Shown here: positions 1 through 7,548 of the stretch, in pieces
Layout of the letters: each line of letters begins with the position of its first letter
Position numbering within the stretch: the first letter of the stretch is position 1
From: an archaeon
GTDB lineage: Archaea; Thermoproteota; Thermoprotei; Thermofilales; JAPDKD01
Direction of reading: 5' to 3'
DNA: 41,284 nt
Assembly: GCA_029258735.1 (NCBI GenBank)
Contig: JAPDKD010000103.1
Span: 1 to 41,284 of the forward strand
The notes under the pieces: model-generated
Told to the model about the DNA's origin: nothing
Database searches by the model: none
What the model saw: the letters and a program-made list of their open reading frames with translations, nothing else
Translations under genes and position numbers: made by a program

Positions 1-123
1 TCCCTCGCTGTCGAATAGTCCCTGTAGGAATTCTATTGGGTATATGTGCGCTATTGTTTTCCATAGCCCGGTTATCCATAAAGTTACGCCAATAATTGCA
101 ATATTCGTTAATGTTGCTCTTTT
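1..123 (-). pseudogene. LAGLIDADG homing endonuclease fragment (partial, runs off left edge)
   Basis: Reading the minus strand from 123 to 1 gives an open frame of 41 codons that ends in EFLQGLFDSEG at the window edge, a good match to a LAGLIDADG motif (FLRGLFDAEG type) of archaeal intron-encoded homing endonucleases. It is preceded by hydrophobic and tryptophan-rich residues (VTLWITGLWK). The frame opens after an in-frame TAG at 126-124 and contains no ATG, GTG or TTG before the motif, so a normal start is missing. It is therefore either a decayed remnant or the second half of a gene whose first half was displaced, perhaps by the GC-rich block just upstream. Such genes normally sit in rRNA or tRNA introns, but I could not recognise rRNA here. 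The motif is clear; gene status is uncertain. Confidence 0.5.
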
Positions 124-144
124 CTATAACTTTAGGGGTGTTCT

Positions 145-500
145 TCCCCCGCGCCCCGGGCCTCGCATCCGAAAAGCGCCCAGCATAGGGTTACGCCCCG
201 AGGCGGAGCCGCCCCAGAGAAAGGGGTGCCGAATACCGGCGAGCACGTTTCACCGAATCCCGCAATATCGCTAAGCCCGCCGCGCTCAACGGGAAAGCGG
301 ACAGGCCGAGCTAACGTCGCTTTCCCCTCCCCACCCGCTTGGCACGCCTAGCGTAGCCGAAAAAAGCGGGCAATCGCGCCAGCCAGGGCGCGCCTGGCGC
401 AGCCCGGCAGGGGCGCGACGTCTGAACGGCAGGGGCCTCCACCCCTCCCCTTCTACCGCCGCCCCAGGGACGGCTGGGCGGAACCCGCCCAAAGTTTTAT
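145..500. ncRNA. GC-rich structured RNA candidate, unidentified
   Basis: About 350 bp are strikingly GC-rich against a background near 40%. In AT-rich thermophiles such islands are typically structured RNA genes. The block is full of potential stems: GGGAAAGCG (290-298) pairs with CGCTTTCCC (318-326), CCCGCTT (334-340) with AAGCGGG (364-370), and GCGCCAG (376-382) with CTGGCGC (394-400). A TATA-like element on the minus strand (510-521) lies about 25 nt before the block edge at 490, and a weaker one on the plus strand (121-133) precedes the other edge, so the strand is open. The length would suit RNase P RNA or SRP RNA, but I could not find RNase P CR-I/CR-V or the SRP helix 8 motif on either strand. 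The long open frames inside it look like by-products of high GC. Confidence 0.45.
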
Positions 501-694
501 TAAGCAAATCTAATAAAAATAGAGCCCATCAAAACAAAGTAATTTAAATAACTTTGGGGGTAAGTAAAAATTCATTAATGTTTCGAATAAGGACTAAACA
601 GCCCACTGATGAATTAATGTATTTTTCGTTATAGGGAATAGTTCTGAATACGCACATAGTTCAGCCCTTAAAACCATAAGCGAAAAGCTGTAAA

Positions 695-718
695 GTTCAA
701 ATCCCGGCGGGAGGACCA
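695..718 (+). repeat. Orphan tRNA 3' end (T-loop to CCA), possible att remnant
   Basis: The 24 nt fit tRNA positions 53-76: G53, T-loop TTCAAAT, 3' T-stem CCCGG, acceptor 3' strand CGGGAGG, A73 and an encoded CCA. The upstream bases do not pair: a CCGGG 5' T-stem strand and a CCTCCCG acceptor 5' strand are both absent from the preceding 300 bp. It is therefore not an intact tRNA. Archaeal integrases commonly use tRNA 3' ends as attachment sites and leave such a copy at one end of an insertion. A split-tRNA 3' part is less likely because no bulge-helix-bulge flank is visible. Confidence 0.5.
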
Positions 719-834
719 CATAATAAAATTATTTTTACATAGTAGTATGTTATTGCCTTTTTGTCAAAAATATAAAAATCTTTTTTATTTCAAAATGTAA
801 TAAAATTTTAGTTTTTAAATGTTGTCGAATAAAA

Positions 835-846
835 TTTTTATAAAAA
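835..846 (+). promoter_or_regulatory. TATA box for the M28-FtsX fusion gene
   Basis: The T-run followed by ATAAAAA fits an archaeal TATA element. Transcription about 25 nt downstream would start near 865, giving the GTG at 881 a leader of about 15 nt. A GGAGGG at 849-854 lies upstream of that predicted start site and too far from 881 to act as its ribosome binding site. Confidence 0.5.
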
Positions 847-880
847 CTGGAGGGTAACATTTATTGCAGGTGTCACAGAC

Positions 881-3800
881 GTGGAACCTATACATGATAC
901 TGCGCGCAAAATGTGTATCGTATTGATTGCTCTATTGTTGACGTTGAGCATTGCAGTAAGCCTTCAACAGCCTCTGAGCAGCAGCGAATTGATCCCAATA
1001 AACGTTAATGTAGAGGAAATCCAGAGCTACGTGAAAGTTTTATCTAGCGTTCAAAGCCGAATGACGGGGTATCCAGGATACTATAAGTCCATAGATTATA
1101 TACTTCAGGAGTTAAAGAAGGCGGGTCTCAATCCTGAACTACACACGTTCTACACGGTAGTTCCCTATGACGGCGAGTCATCGATAAAGCTGCAAAACGG
1201 CTATACCGTTAAAGCCTATGCTTTATACCCTAACGTTGTAGCTTTAGGCGGCGCAAAAAACCTGAAAGGCAAACTGGTATACGCGGGTACAGGCGACCTT
1301 TCCGAACTAGATGGAAAAGAAATAGAGGAAAGAATAGCGGTTCTCGAGTTTAACTCGTGGGATAATTGGCTGAACTTAATACAGCTCGGAGCAAAGGCAG
1401 TAATATTTCTCGAGTCGCTGGAAATAACTCGAGAAGAGGCGCTCAAAAAAATAACGTTTGCTCCTCTCGACTTTCCACGACTATATGTTTGTGGGGAAGA
1501 TGCAATCAAGATACGTGAAGCGGCAAAGGAGGGTTTAGAAGCCGAAATAAACATGAACTATACGTGGAGACGTGTAAAAGCATACAATATCATAGCTAAG
1601 ATAAAGGGCAGTGTCGAACCCGAAAAAGTCATAATACTTTCAGCGCATCTTGACTCTGTATCTATAACACCGGCCCTTTCTCCGGGAGCCGAGGAGGCGG
1701 TAAATCCCGCTTTTCTCCTTTACATAGCAAAGCAGCTAGCACAGCATAAAAGTAGGCTAAGATACTCTGTATGGATAGTATTTTTTTCAGGCCACTGGCA
1801 GGGGCTAAGCGGGGCAAGATGGTTCGTGGAAGACTACTTCTTCAACGAAAGCTATGGGTTAGGCAAAACGTTCTATCCCTACATAACGTTAAACCTCGAA
1901 ATTTCATCTGGGTCAAGCAAGTTAATCCTAAATCCAGGCGGAGCATTCTTCTATGGACATAGAACAGTAGGGGCCATGAACATCTATAGGTATCTAGAGG
2001 ATAGTGCCAGAAAATGGATAGTAGAATTTTTCCGGAGGTATCCAAAATATTACCGAGCCATAGCGAATGACGCCTTCAACTATAATCCTTCAGCTAATAT
2101 AATAACAACCACATCATTCCGCTCTGGAGTTTCAGTAGACTACGCTTTGCCCTTTATACTAGACTCAGAGCCTTTTGCACTGGCTAAGACCCCTGCAGTA
2201 TCCTTCCTTACATTTAAAGATATAAGATTGAAAGTATTCACGCCACAAGATACAGTAGAAAACATAAATTGGGATAACCTTAAACCTCAATTCGCCTTTA
2301 CCGCATATGTTTTAAACAAAATTTTATCCAATATTAATACAGTTTTGAAGGGCAGCTGGGAATCTATAAGGCCAACACGCCTTGAAGTCGATCCAGCCAA
2401 CGGCGGATTTGGCTACGCGGATGTTCGAGTCGAAGTCTTAGAATACGACCCAACCGTGCCAACGCTCTATAAGCCAGTACCCAACGCTCTTGTAGTCGTA
2501 TATAAGATAAGCTGGTACTACAACACTATGGGTTCCTTCGCAGTAACAAAGTACAATCCATTCGCATACATAATAGACCAAGCCGACGAGAATGGGCAGC
2601 TAAAGATTGTAGGGCTAGCCCCCCAAGAAGCCTTCATAGGGAACGTCGAGATACTCGGATATAAAGTAAAAGACGGACGTTTAACATATGTTCCCGATAT
2701 GGGCCCTAACGGCTTCGGAAAATTCTCTCCCGCACCGCCATACCTCAAGCCCGGAATTACCGTAAAAACTGTGGCATTTAAAGCGGCAGGCATTTTCGTT
2801 CCATATACAATGTTACCCGACCAGCCCTATCCGCTCATAACATTCAATATATACAATAAGCCCATCTTCCCCGTACCTTATACCCACTACGCGAATCCTC
2901 TGCCTACTTCGATAGAAGCATTCCAAGAAAACCTAGTTAGACCACAGTCATTCGCAAAAATCGAAGACCATCAAGGCAAATTCGCGCTAGTATTTGCGCT
3001 GCCCGAGCGAAGCATTCAAGTAATAGTATCTCTAACAGGGCTAAAAAGAGAAGCTGTAATGCTTCTTAACATTACTGACGCTTCAATGCTGGGGCACGGA
3101 TATAAGCTGGGACCGGCAGGAACCCTAAAGATAGTTCCAGGCGCATTGATAGAATATACCCGCGAACTTTTCGCTATTTCAAAAGAAAGATACGAAAGAG
3201 CAGTAAAACAAGGAATTAAAGACTTCAACTTGGAAGAACTCCTCAAAACAGCTGAAACAAGTTTAGAAAAAGCAGAACAGCTATACGCTCAAAGAAAGTA
3301 CAGTGAAGCCTACGTATACACGTTTAAAGCCTGGAGCTCGTCCCTTCAACTCTACGAAAGAGTGCGCGGAATGTACGTCGACTTCACAAACGCCGCAGTC
3401 GTAATAATGCTAATTATAGCCCCCTTCGCCGTCATCTTCGAAAAGTTCCTTGGACGAGAAAACGGCTACAAGAGAATACTAGCACTAATAGTTATAGCCG
3501 CCTTCGCATTCTCAGTATTTGCGGTCCTTCACCCAGGCTTCTCAATAGTATACAGTGTCTCTGCTCTGGCACTTGGAGTTATATTAGTGGTCCTAGTAAC
3601 GCCCACCCTTCTCTTCCTTTACCTCAACTTTAACAGAAGCCTAGGACAACTAAGAAGAAAACATGTCGGTACACACTTCCTGGAGAGAGAAGTATTCGAC
3701 ATGTTCATTGCCGCAATGTCCATAGGCATAGAAAACATGAAGAAGAGACCACTAAGGACAGGCCTGACGCTTCTCACAATAATCCTTATCGTTATGTCGT

Positions 3801-5413
3801 TAATATCTCTCACATCAGTTATACCGGTTCAAAAAGTAATAGAGGTTAGCTACCCCACGGCGGCAAACTATCAAGGAATCCTAATACAGTCATCGTATAA
3901 CGAACCACTAGACCCATCAATAATACCAGTAATAAAGGGAATAGTCGGTGAGAACGCGAAAGTATCTGTGCGTTACTGGATATATCCTGCTCAAGACTAT
4001 TTCACGTTGCTCTCAGAAAGGGGAGAATACACGACAATAAGAGCAGCAATAGGATTATCTCCCGAAGACATTAAACATTTCTTCGGAGAACTAAACGTAG
4101 ACTTAGGCATGTTTACCAGCGAGGACGCAGTGCTGTTGCCATCAACAATAGCATCAGCTCTAAACGTGAAGCCAGGCGACATAATAATTTTCAACGGGTA
4201 TCCATTGCGCGTTGCAGGCACGTTCAACGCTACATTCGCCTATATGGTTGCCCGCGACATCGACGACCTAGCAGGAAGCACAGAGTACTACGCGCAAAGA
4301 CCATACGACATAGCCAGGATGACAGACGAGCAAAGATTCGATAAAAGCTTCAGAATAAGATGGGAAGAACTCATAATACTAAACTCAAAATTTGCAGAAA
4401 AAACTAGAGGTGCGTTCATCTCTTCGATAGAAATATACCTTAACAACGTGTCTCCAGATACCATAAAGTCGCTGGCGAAAGAGTTATACAAAATATTCAA
4501 TAAGCTGGAAGTATACGCGTCTACAGGCCGACAAGCCGTAATAATCAGCAGCCGCTTCGTCCAAGAAGCATTCGGCTTCAATTTCATAATAATCCCAGTG
4601 ATAATTGCTGGGCTAGTTTTAATGACAACCCTTCTAGGAGGAATACAAGAAAGAATCAAAGAAATGTCAATATACAGCTCCCTAGGACTAGCGCCCATGC
4701 ACGTAGCAGGAATGTTCCTAGCAGAAACATTAACCTACGCAATACTTGGAGCTACAATCGGATACATAGGAGGAATAGTCATGTCAAGAGTCTTCAACTT
4801 CGCGTTATCTACAGGCGGAACGGTTGGAATGAACTACTCCAGCTCATCAGTATTCATATCCCTCGGCATAGTGGTATTACTAGACTTGTTGGCATCAGTG
4901 TACCCGTTACTGCTCGTTTCGAAGCTAGTAACGCCATCATTAGAAAGAAAATGGAGAATACCCACAAAGCCGAAAGGCGACGTATGGGAAATACCGCTAC
5001 CCTTCACCTTTAGAGAGGACGAGATGGTTATAGGTCTCACCGTGTATCTCCTCGAATACCTACGAGCACACGAGATAGAACGCGCCGAACATTTCACGCT
5101 TGAAAGCTGCCAAGTTTCAGCAAAACCGGGAGAAGTCATCATAAAAGGCTTCGCATGGCTTCCACCGTTCGAAGAAAACATAAGACAGGAATTCATCCTA
5201 AGGTTGTCAAAGAGCCTAACAGAAGCTAAATACTTTACAAGCCTCGTGGTGAAGCGCGTGTCCGGAGCATACGATCTATGGGTTAACTCGGCTGAAAATT
5301 TCGCTAGAGAAATAAGGAAACAAATGCTCACATGGAGGCTTCTCACGCCGAAGGAACGTGATAACTACATTGAAAGAGGAGAAAAAATGTTAAAAGGTGA
5401 GATGAATGAGTGA
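881..5413 (+). CDS. Degenerate M28 peptidase domain fused to FtsX/MacB-type permease
   Basis: A 1510-residue membrane protein. A hydrophobic helix near residues 12-30 is a signal or anchor. Residues about 45-460 have the layout of an M28 aminopeptidase with a PA-like insert. Only the first metal motif survives (AHLDS, H256/D258): the usual PGANDN is PGAEEA, the catalytic EE pair is replaced by HW in SGHWQGLSGA (305-306), and the HTPxDT histidine is F in FTPQDT. This implies a non-catalytic domain. Helices near 835-915 lead into an FtsX-type permease with helices near 960-985, 1230-1250, 1280-1305 and 1325-1345 and an extracytoplasmic domain between, then a soluble tail. No ABC ATPase partner is in the window. 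The stop overlaps the next start by 8 nt, so it is co-transcribed with the OPT-like gene. Likely role (inferred): peptide binding and handling at the membrane. Confidence 0.75.
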   Translation: MEPIHDTARKMCIVLIALLLTLSIAVSLQQPLSSSELIPINVNVEEIQSYVKVLSSVQSRMTGYPGYYKSIDYILQELKKAGLNPELHTFYTVVPYDGESSIKLQNGYTVKAYALYPNVVALGGAKNLKGKLVYAGTGDLSELDGKEIEERIAVLEFNSWDNWLNLIQLGAKAVIFLESLEITREEALKKITFAPLDFPRLYVCGEDAIKIREAAKEGLEAEINMNYTWRRVKAYNIIAKIKGSVEPEKVIILSAHLDSVSITPALSPGAEEAVNPAFLLYIAKQLAQHKSRLRYSVWIVFFSGHWQGLSGARWFVEDYFFNESYGLGKTFYPYITLNLEISSGSSKLILNPGGAFFYGHRTVGAMNIYRYLEDSARKWIVEFFRRYPKYYRAIANDAFNYNPSANIITTTSFRSGVSVDYALPFILDSEPFALAKTPAVSFLTFKDIRLKVFTPQDTVENINWDNLKPQFAFTAYVLNKILSNINTVLKGSWESIRPTRLEVDPANGGFGYADVRVEVLEYDPTVPTLYKPVPNALVVVYKISWYYNTMGSFAVTKYNPFAYIIDQADENGQLKIVGLAPQEAFIGNVEILGYKVKDGRLTYVPDMGPNGFGKFSPAPPYLKPGITVKTVAFKAAGIFVPYTMLPDQPYPLITFNIYNKPIFPVPYTHYANPLPTSIEAFQENLVRPQSFAKIEDHQGKFALVFALPERSIQVIVSLTGLKREAVMLLNITDASMLGHGYKLGPAGTLKIVPGALIEYTRELFAISKERYERAVKQGIKDFNLEELLKTAETSLEKAEQLYAQRKYSEAYVYTFKAWSSSLQLYERVRGMYVDFTNAAVVIMLIIAPFAVIFEKFLGRENGYKRILALIVIAAFAFSVFAVLHPGFSIVYSVSALALGVILVVLVTPTLLFLYLNFNRSLGQLRRKHVGTHFLEREVFDMFIAAMSIGIENMKKRPLRTGLTLLTIILIVMSLISLTSVIPVQKVIEVSYPTAANYQGILIQSSYNEPLDPSIIPVIKGIVGENAKVSVRYWIYPAQDYFTLLSERGEYTTIRAAIGLSPEDIKHFFGELNVDLGMFTSEDAVLLPSTIASALNVKPGDIIIFNGYPLRVAGTFNATFAYMVARDIDDLAGSTEYYAQRPYDIARMTDEQRFDKSFRIRWEELIILNSKFAEKTRGAFISSIEIYLNNVSPDTIKSLAKELYKIFNKLEVYASTGRQAVIISSRFVQEAFGFNFIIIPVIIAGLVLMTTLLGGIQERIKEMSIYSSLGLAPMHVAGMFLAETLTYAILGATIGYIGGIVMSRVFNFALSTGGTVGMNYSSSSVFISLGIVVLLDLLASVYPLLLVSKLVTPSLERKWRIPTKPKGDVWEIPLPFTFREDEMVIGLTVYLLEYLRAHEIERAEHFTLESCQVSAKPGEVIIKGFAWLPPFEENIRQEFILRLSKSLTEAKYFTSLVVKRVSGAYDLWVNSAENFAREIRKQMLTWRLLTPKERDNYIERGEKMLKGEMNE

Positions 5414-7319
5414 ACAAAATTCCCAAGAATTTAAGAGCGGACTTACAGGCGTATCAATGCTCGCAATAATTTACGCAGCAGTAGTCATGACGCCAGTCCT
5501 AATCTACATGTACCTGATTACAGGACTACCCGACCCAGCAAGATTCATCCCCGTCTTCGTCTCTCTCTTCCTATTCACAGAAATAGGGCGAATAGTAGGA
5601 AGAACAATCTCCCCGCAAGAAGCCTACATCATATACTTCATGACGGAAATAGTGGCCTTCGACGCTCTCTACTGGATAGGACTACTAATAGCTGTATATT
5701 ATCAACAAGCACCATACACCAAGCTCTTCGGCATAGCATCCAAGATACCTTGGTGGGCGGCACCAAGCATAGATTCCTGGGCAGTTCAAATGAGAACATT
5801 TCTAGCAAGCGAATGGACCGTACCCATATTAATATCGCTGATGGGAACCGTAGCAGGGCTATTAATAGACATCGGACTATCTTTTATACTTGTCCAGCTA
5901 TACATAGAAAAAGAAAACCTCCCATTCCCCGTAGCGCCCATAGACGCCCAAGCAATATTAACATTAACTGAAAGAACTCCCGAAAAAATGGTACTCTTCA
6001 CTTTCGCCGCAATAATAGGCTTCATCTATGAATTCCTAATATATGGCGTTCCACGAGTAACAGAAGCCGTAATAGGCGTAGCAATACAAGTTATACCCTA
6101 CCCATGGATAGACCTAACAGAGTCGTTTGCGGGAATACTGCCAGGGGCACTAATCGGCATAGCCACAGACATAAGCACGTTCGCCGTAGGATGGGTAATA
6201 CCCTGGAACAGCATCATCTGGCTGCTAATAGGCTCTGTATCATTCTACATAATAGGTAACACGCTGGCAATACAGCTAGCCGACGTAACCAAAATACCGA
6301 TGTTCCTAAAATGGAAGGCCGACTTCTCGCCAGTAGCTCGAATAGACTGGCTCTGGCAAAGGTCTCTCTATGACCTATGGGCGAGTCCTTTCGTAGGAAT
6401 AACTCTTGGCGTCGGTATATACGCCTTCATAATTAGTGCAAAATATCTAAAATCGGCGATCGAAAGTCTAAGACATCTGAGCGTTTCATCAGAGAGCGCC
6501 TACATTTCACTAAAATGGATATTTCTAATGATAGGCATAGGCGTTGCGATGGGTATAGCAATCGATATGTATCTCTACCCGAGCTTGTGGTTCGTCTGGA
6601 TGACGACGTGGCTAGTACTACCATTTATCCAAGGTGTATTGCTAGGGAGGAGCTACGGAGAAGTAGGCTTAGGAGTACAAATACCCTACGTAAAGGAAGC
6701 ATTTATGCTAACGTTCACTAAACCAGGAGAAGTAGAACCATGGATGGTGCCAGCAAAGGTTTCAACTTCGGCGGGAATAATAACACACCGAATCAAAGTG
6801 GCCATGCTCACAAAAACCAAACCCCTAGACTACTACAAAGCCTACGCATTAACCCTACCGCTAGTTCTTGTAATGAGCTTCGTTTACTTACAAGTATTCT
6901 GGAGCATGGCTCCAATGCCCTCTGCATTCTACCCATGGACATCAATAACGTGGCCTTTACAATCTCTAAACTTCTCGTTATGGGTTTCCCGCTCAACTGC
7001 GATATTCAAACCAGACCTTATCCTGACGGCTCTAATTATAATCTTAGCAGCATCTCTAGTTTCGCGAAAGTTCAACTTTCCATTCTCACCCATAGGTTTC
7101 GCCGCTGGGGCTTCCGCTTTCCTCGCTCCACCATTTGCATTTAATTATTTCTTTGGTGCACTAATAGGTAAAATTATAGAACGAAAATATGGAAAGGAAA
7201 AATGGGAGACAAGCAAAGCGGTAATTCTAGCTGGACTCTTTGCTGGGATAGGACTTGCATTAGCCGTTTCAGTAGCTATAGCAATAATCACTAAATCAAT
7301 TTGGATTACGCCATACTAA
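5406..7319 (+). CDS. OPT-superfamily-like membrane transporter
   Basis: A 637-residue protein with about 14-16 hydrophobic segments. The ENLPFP motif near residue 175, after a helix and a YIEKE stretch, is typical of oligopeptide transporter (OPT) superfamily proteins, as is the long C-terminal membrane block with an FPFSPIGFAAGAS-type segment. OPT proteins move peptides or metal chelates by proton symport. The start overlaps the end of the M28-FtsX gene, and the next gene encodes a second protein of the same general type (EKLPFP at the same place), so the three probably form one uptake system. The substrate cannot be read from sequence. Assignment to OPT sensu lato is fair; the precise subfamily is unsure. 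Confidence 0.7.
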   Translation: MSEQNSQEFKSGLTGVSMLAIIYAAVVMTPVLIYMYLITGLPDPARFIPVFVSLFLFTEIGRIVGRTISPQEAYIIYFMTEIVAFDALYWIGLLIAVYYQQAPYTKLFGIASKIPWWAAPSIDSWAVQMRTFLASEWTVPILISLMGTVAGLLIDIGLSFILVQLYIEKENLPFPVAPIDAQAILTLTERTPEKMVLFTFAAIIGFIYEFLIYGVPRVTEAVIGVAIQVIPYPWIDLTESFAGILPGALIGIATDISTFAVGWVIPWNSIIWLLIGSVSFYIIGNTLAIQLADVTKIPMFLKWKADFSPVARIDWLWQRSLYDLWASPFVGITLGVGIYAFIISAKYLKSAIESLRHLSVSSESAYISLKWIFLMIGIGVAMGIAIDMYLYPSLWFVWMTTWLVLPFIQGVLLGRSYGEVGLGVQIPYVKEAFMLTFTKPGEVEPWMVPAKVSTSAGIITHRIKVAMLTKTKPLDYYKAYALTLPLVLVMSFVYLQVFWSMAPMPSAFYPWTSITWPLQSLNFSLWVSRSTAIFKPDLILTALIIILAASLVSRKFNFPFSPIGFAAGASAFLAPPFAFNYFFGALIGKIIERKYGKEKWETSKAVILAGLFAGIGLALAVSVAIAIITKSIWITPY

Positions 7320-7506
7320 ATGTCATTTTTATATTATGAAAATTTCTTTTATGTAAAAATGGCTAGTTAATGCAAAATTATAGTTAAGAATATGCTAAAA
7401 ATTGTACCTATATAAGTAAAGAAATCTCGATGCAAATGTAAAGAATGCATAGAACTTAATTAACTTTACTGTAGTTATTATGCTTGTAAAAAGATAAGAG
7501 TAGAAG

Positions 7507-7520
7507 AATATAAATATAAT
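7507..7520 (+). promoter_or_regulatory. TATA box for second OPT-like gene
   Basis: AATATAAATATAAT lies about 30-40 nt before the ATG at 7549. Transcription would start near 7540, and a CGGAGAGG ribosome binding site sits at 7538-7545. The 229-bp gap after the first OPT-like gene and this element show that the second gene can be transcribed on its own. Confidence 0.55.
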
Positions 7521-7548
7521 CAACAATACTTATTAGTCGGAGAGGCAC

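Larger units (their letters stand above)
501..880. other. AT-rich intergenic stretch
   Basis: This 380-bp stretch has no convincing gene. It holds a TATA-like element read on the minus strand (510-521) that could drive the GC-rich block, the orphan tRNA 3' end at 695-718, and the promoter of the large gene that begins at 881. The remainder is AT-rich, with many short T and A runs and frequent stops in all frames. Confidence 0.6.

Noticed and set aside
44-507. Open frames 44-274 (+) and 286-507 (-) in the GC-rich block
   Set aside because: Arginine- and proline-rich translations with no family resemblance, as expected from GC-rich RNA-like sequence; the stems explain the region better.
606-646. 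Possible C/D box RNA (CTGATGA ... CTGA) on the plus strand
   Set aside because: No D'/C' boxes and no terminal stem, so the two short matches are probably chance.
695-718. Split tRNA 3' half
   Set aside because: No bulge-helix-bulge flank and no break point at a usual split position; an attachment-site remnant is simpler, though not proven.
864-926. Short leader peptide from TTG 864 behind GGAGGG
   Set aside because: The TATA box at 835-846 puts the transcript start at about 865, so this frame would not be translated.
4288-5346. Long minus-strand frames inside the M28-FtsX gene
   Set aside because: They lie wholly within a strongly supported gene and read as serine- and arginine-rich antisense shadows.
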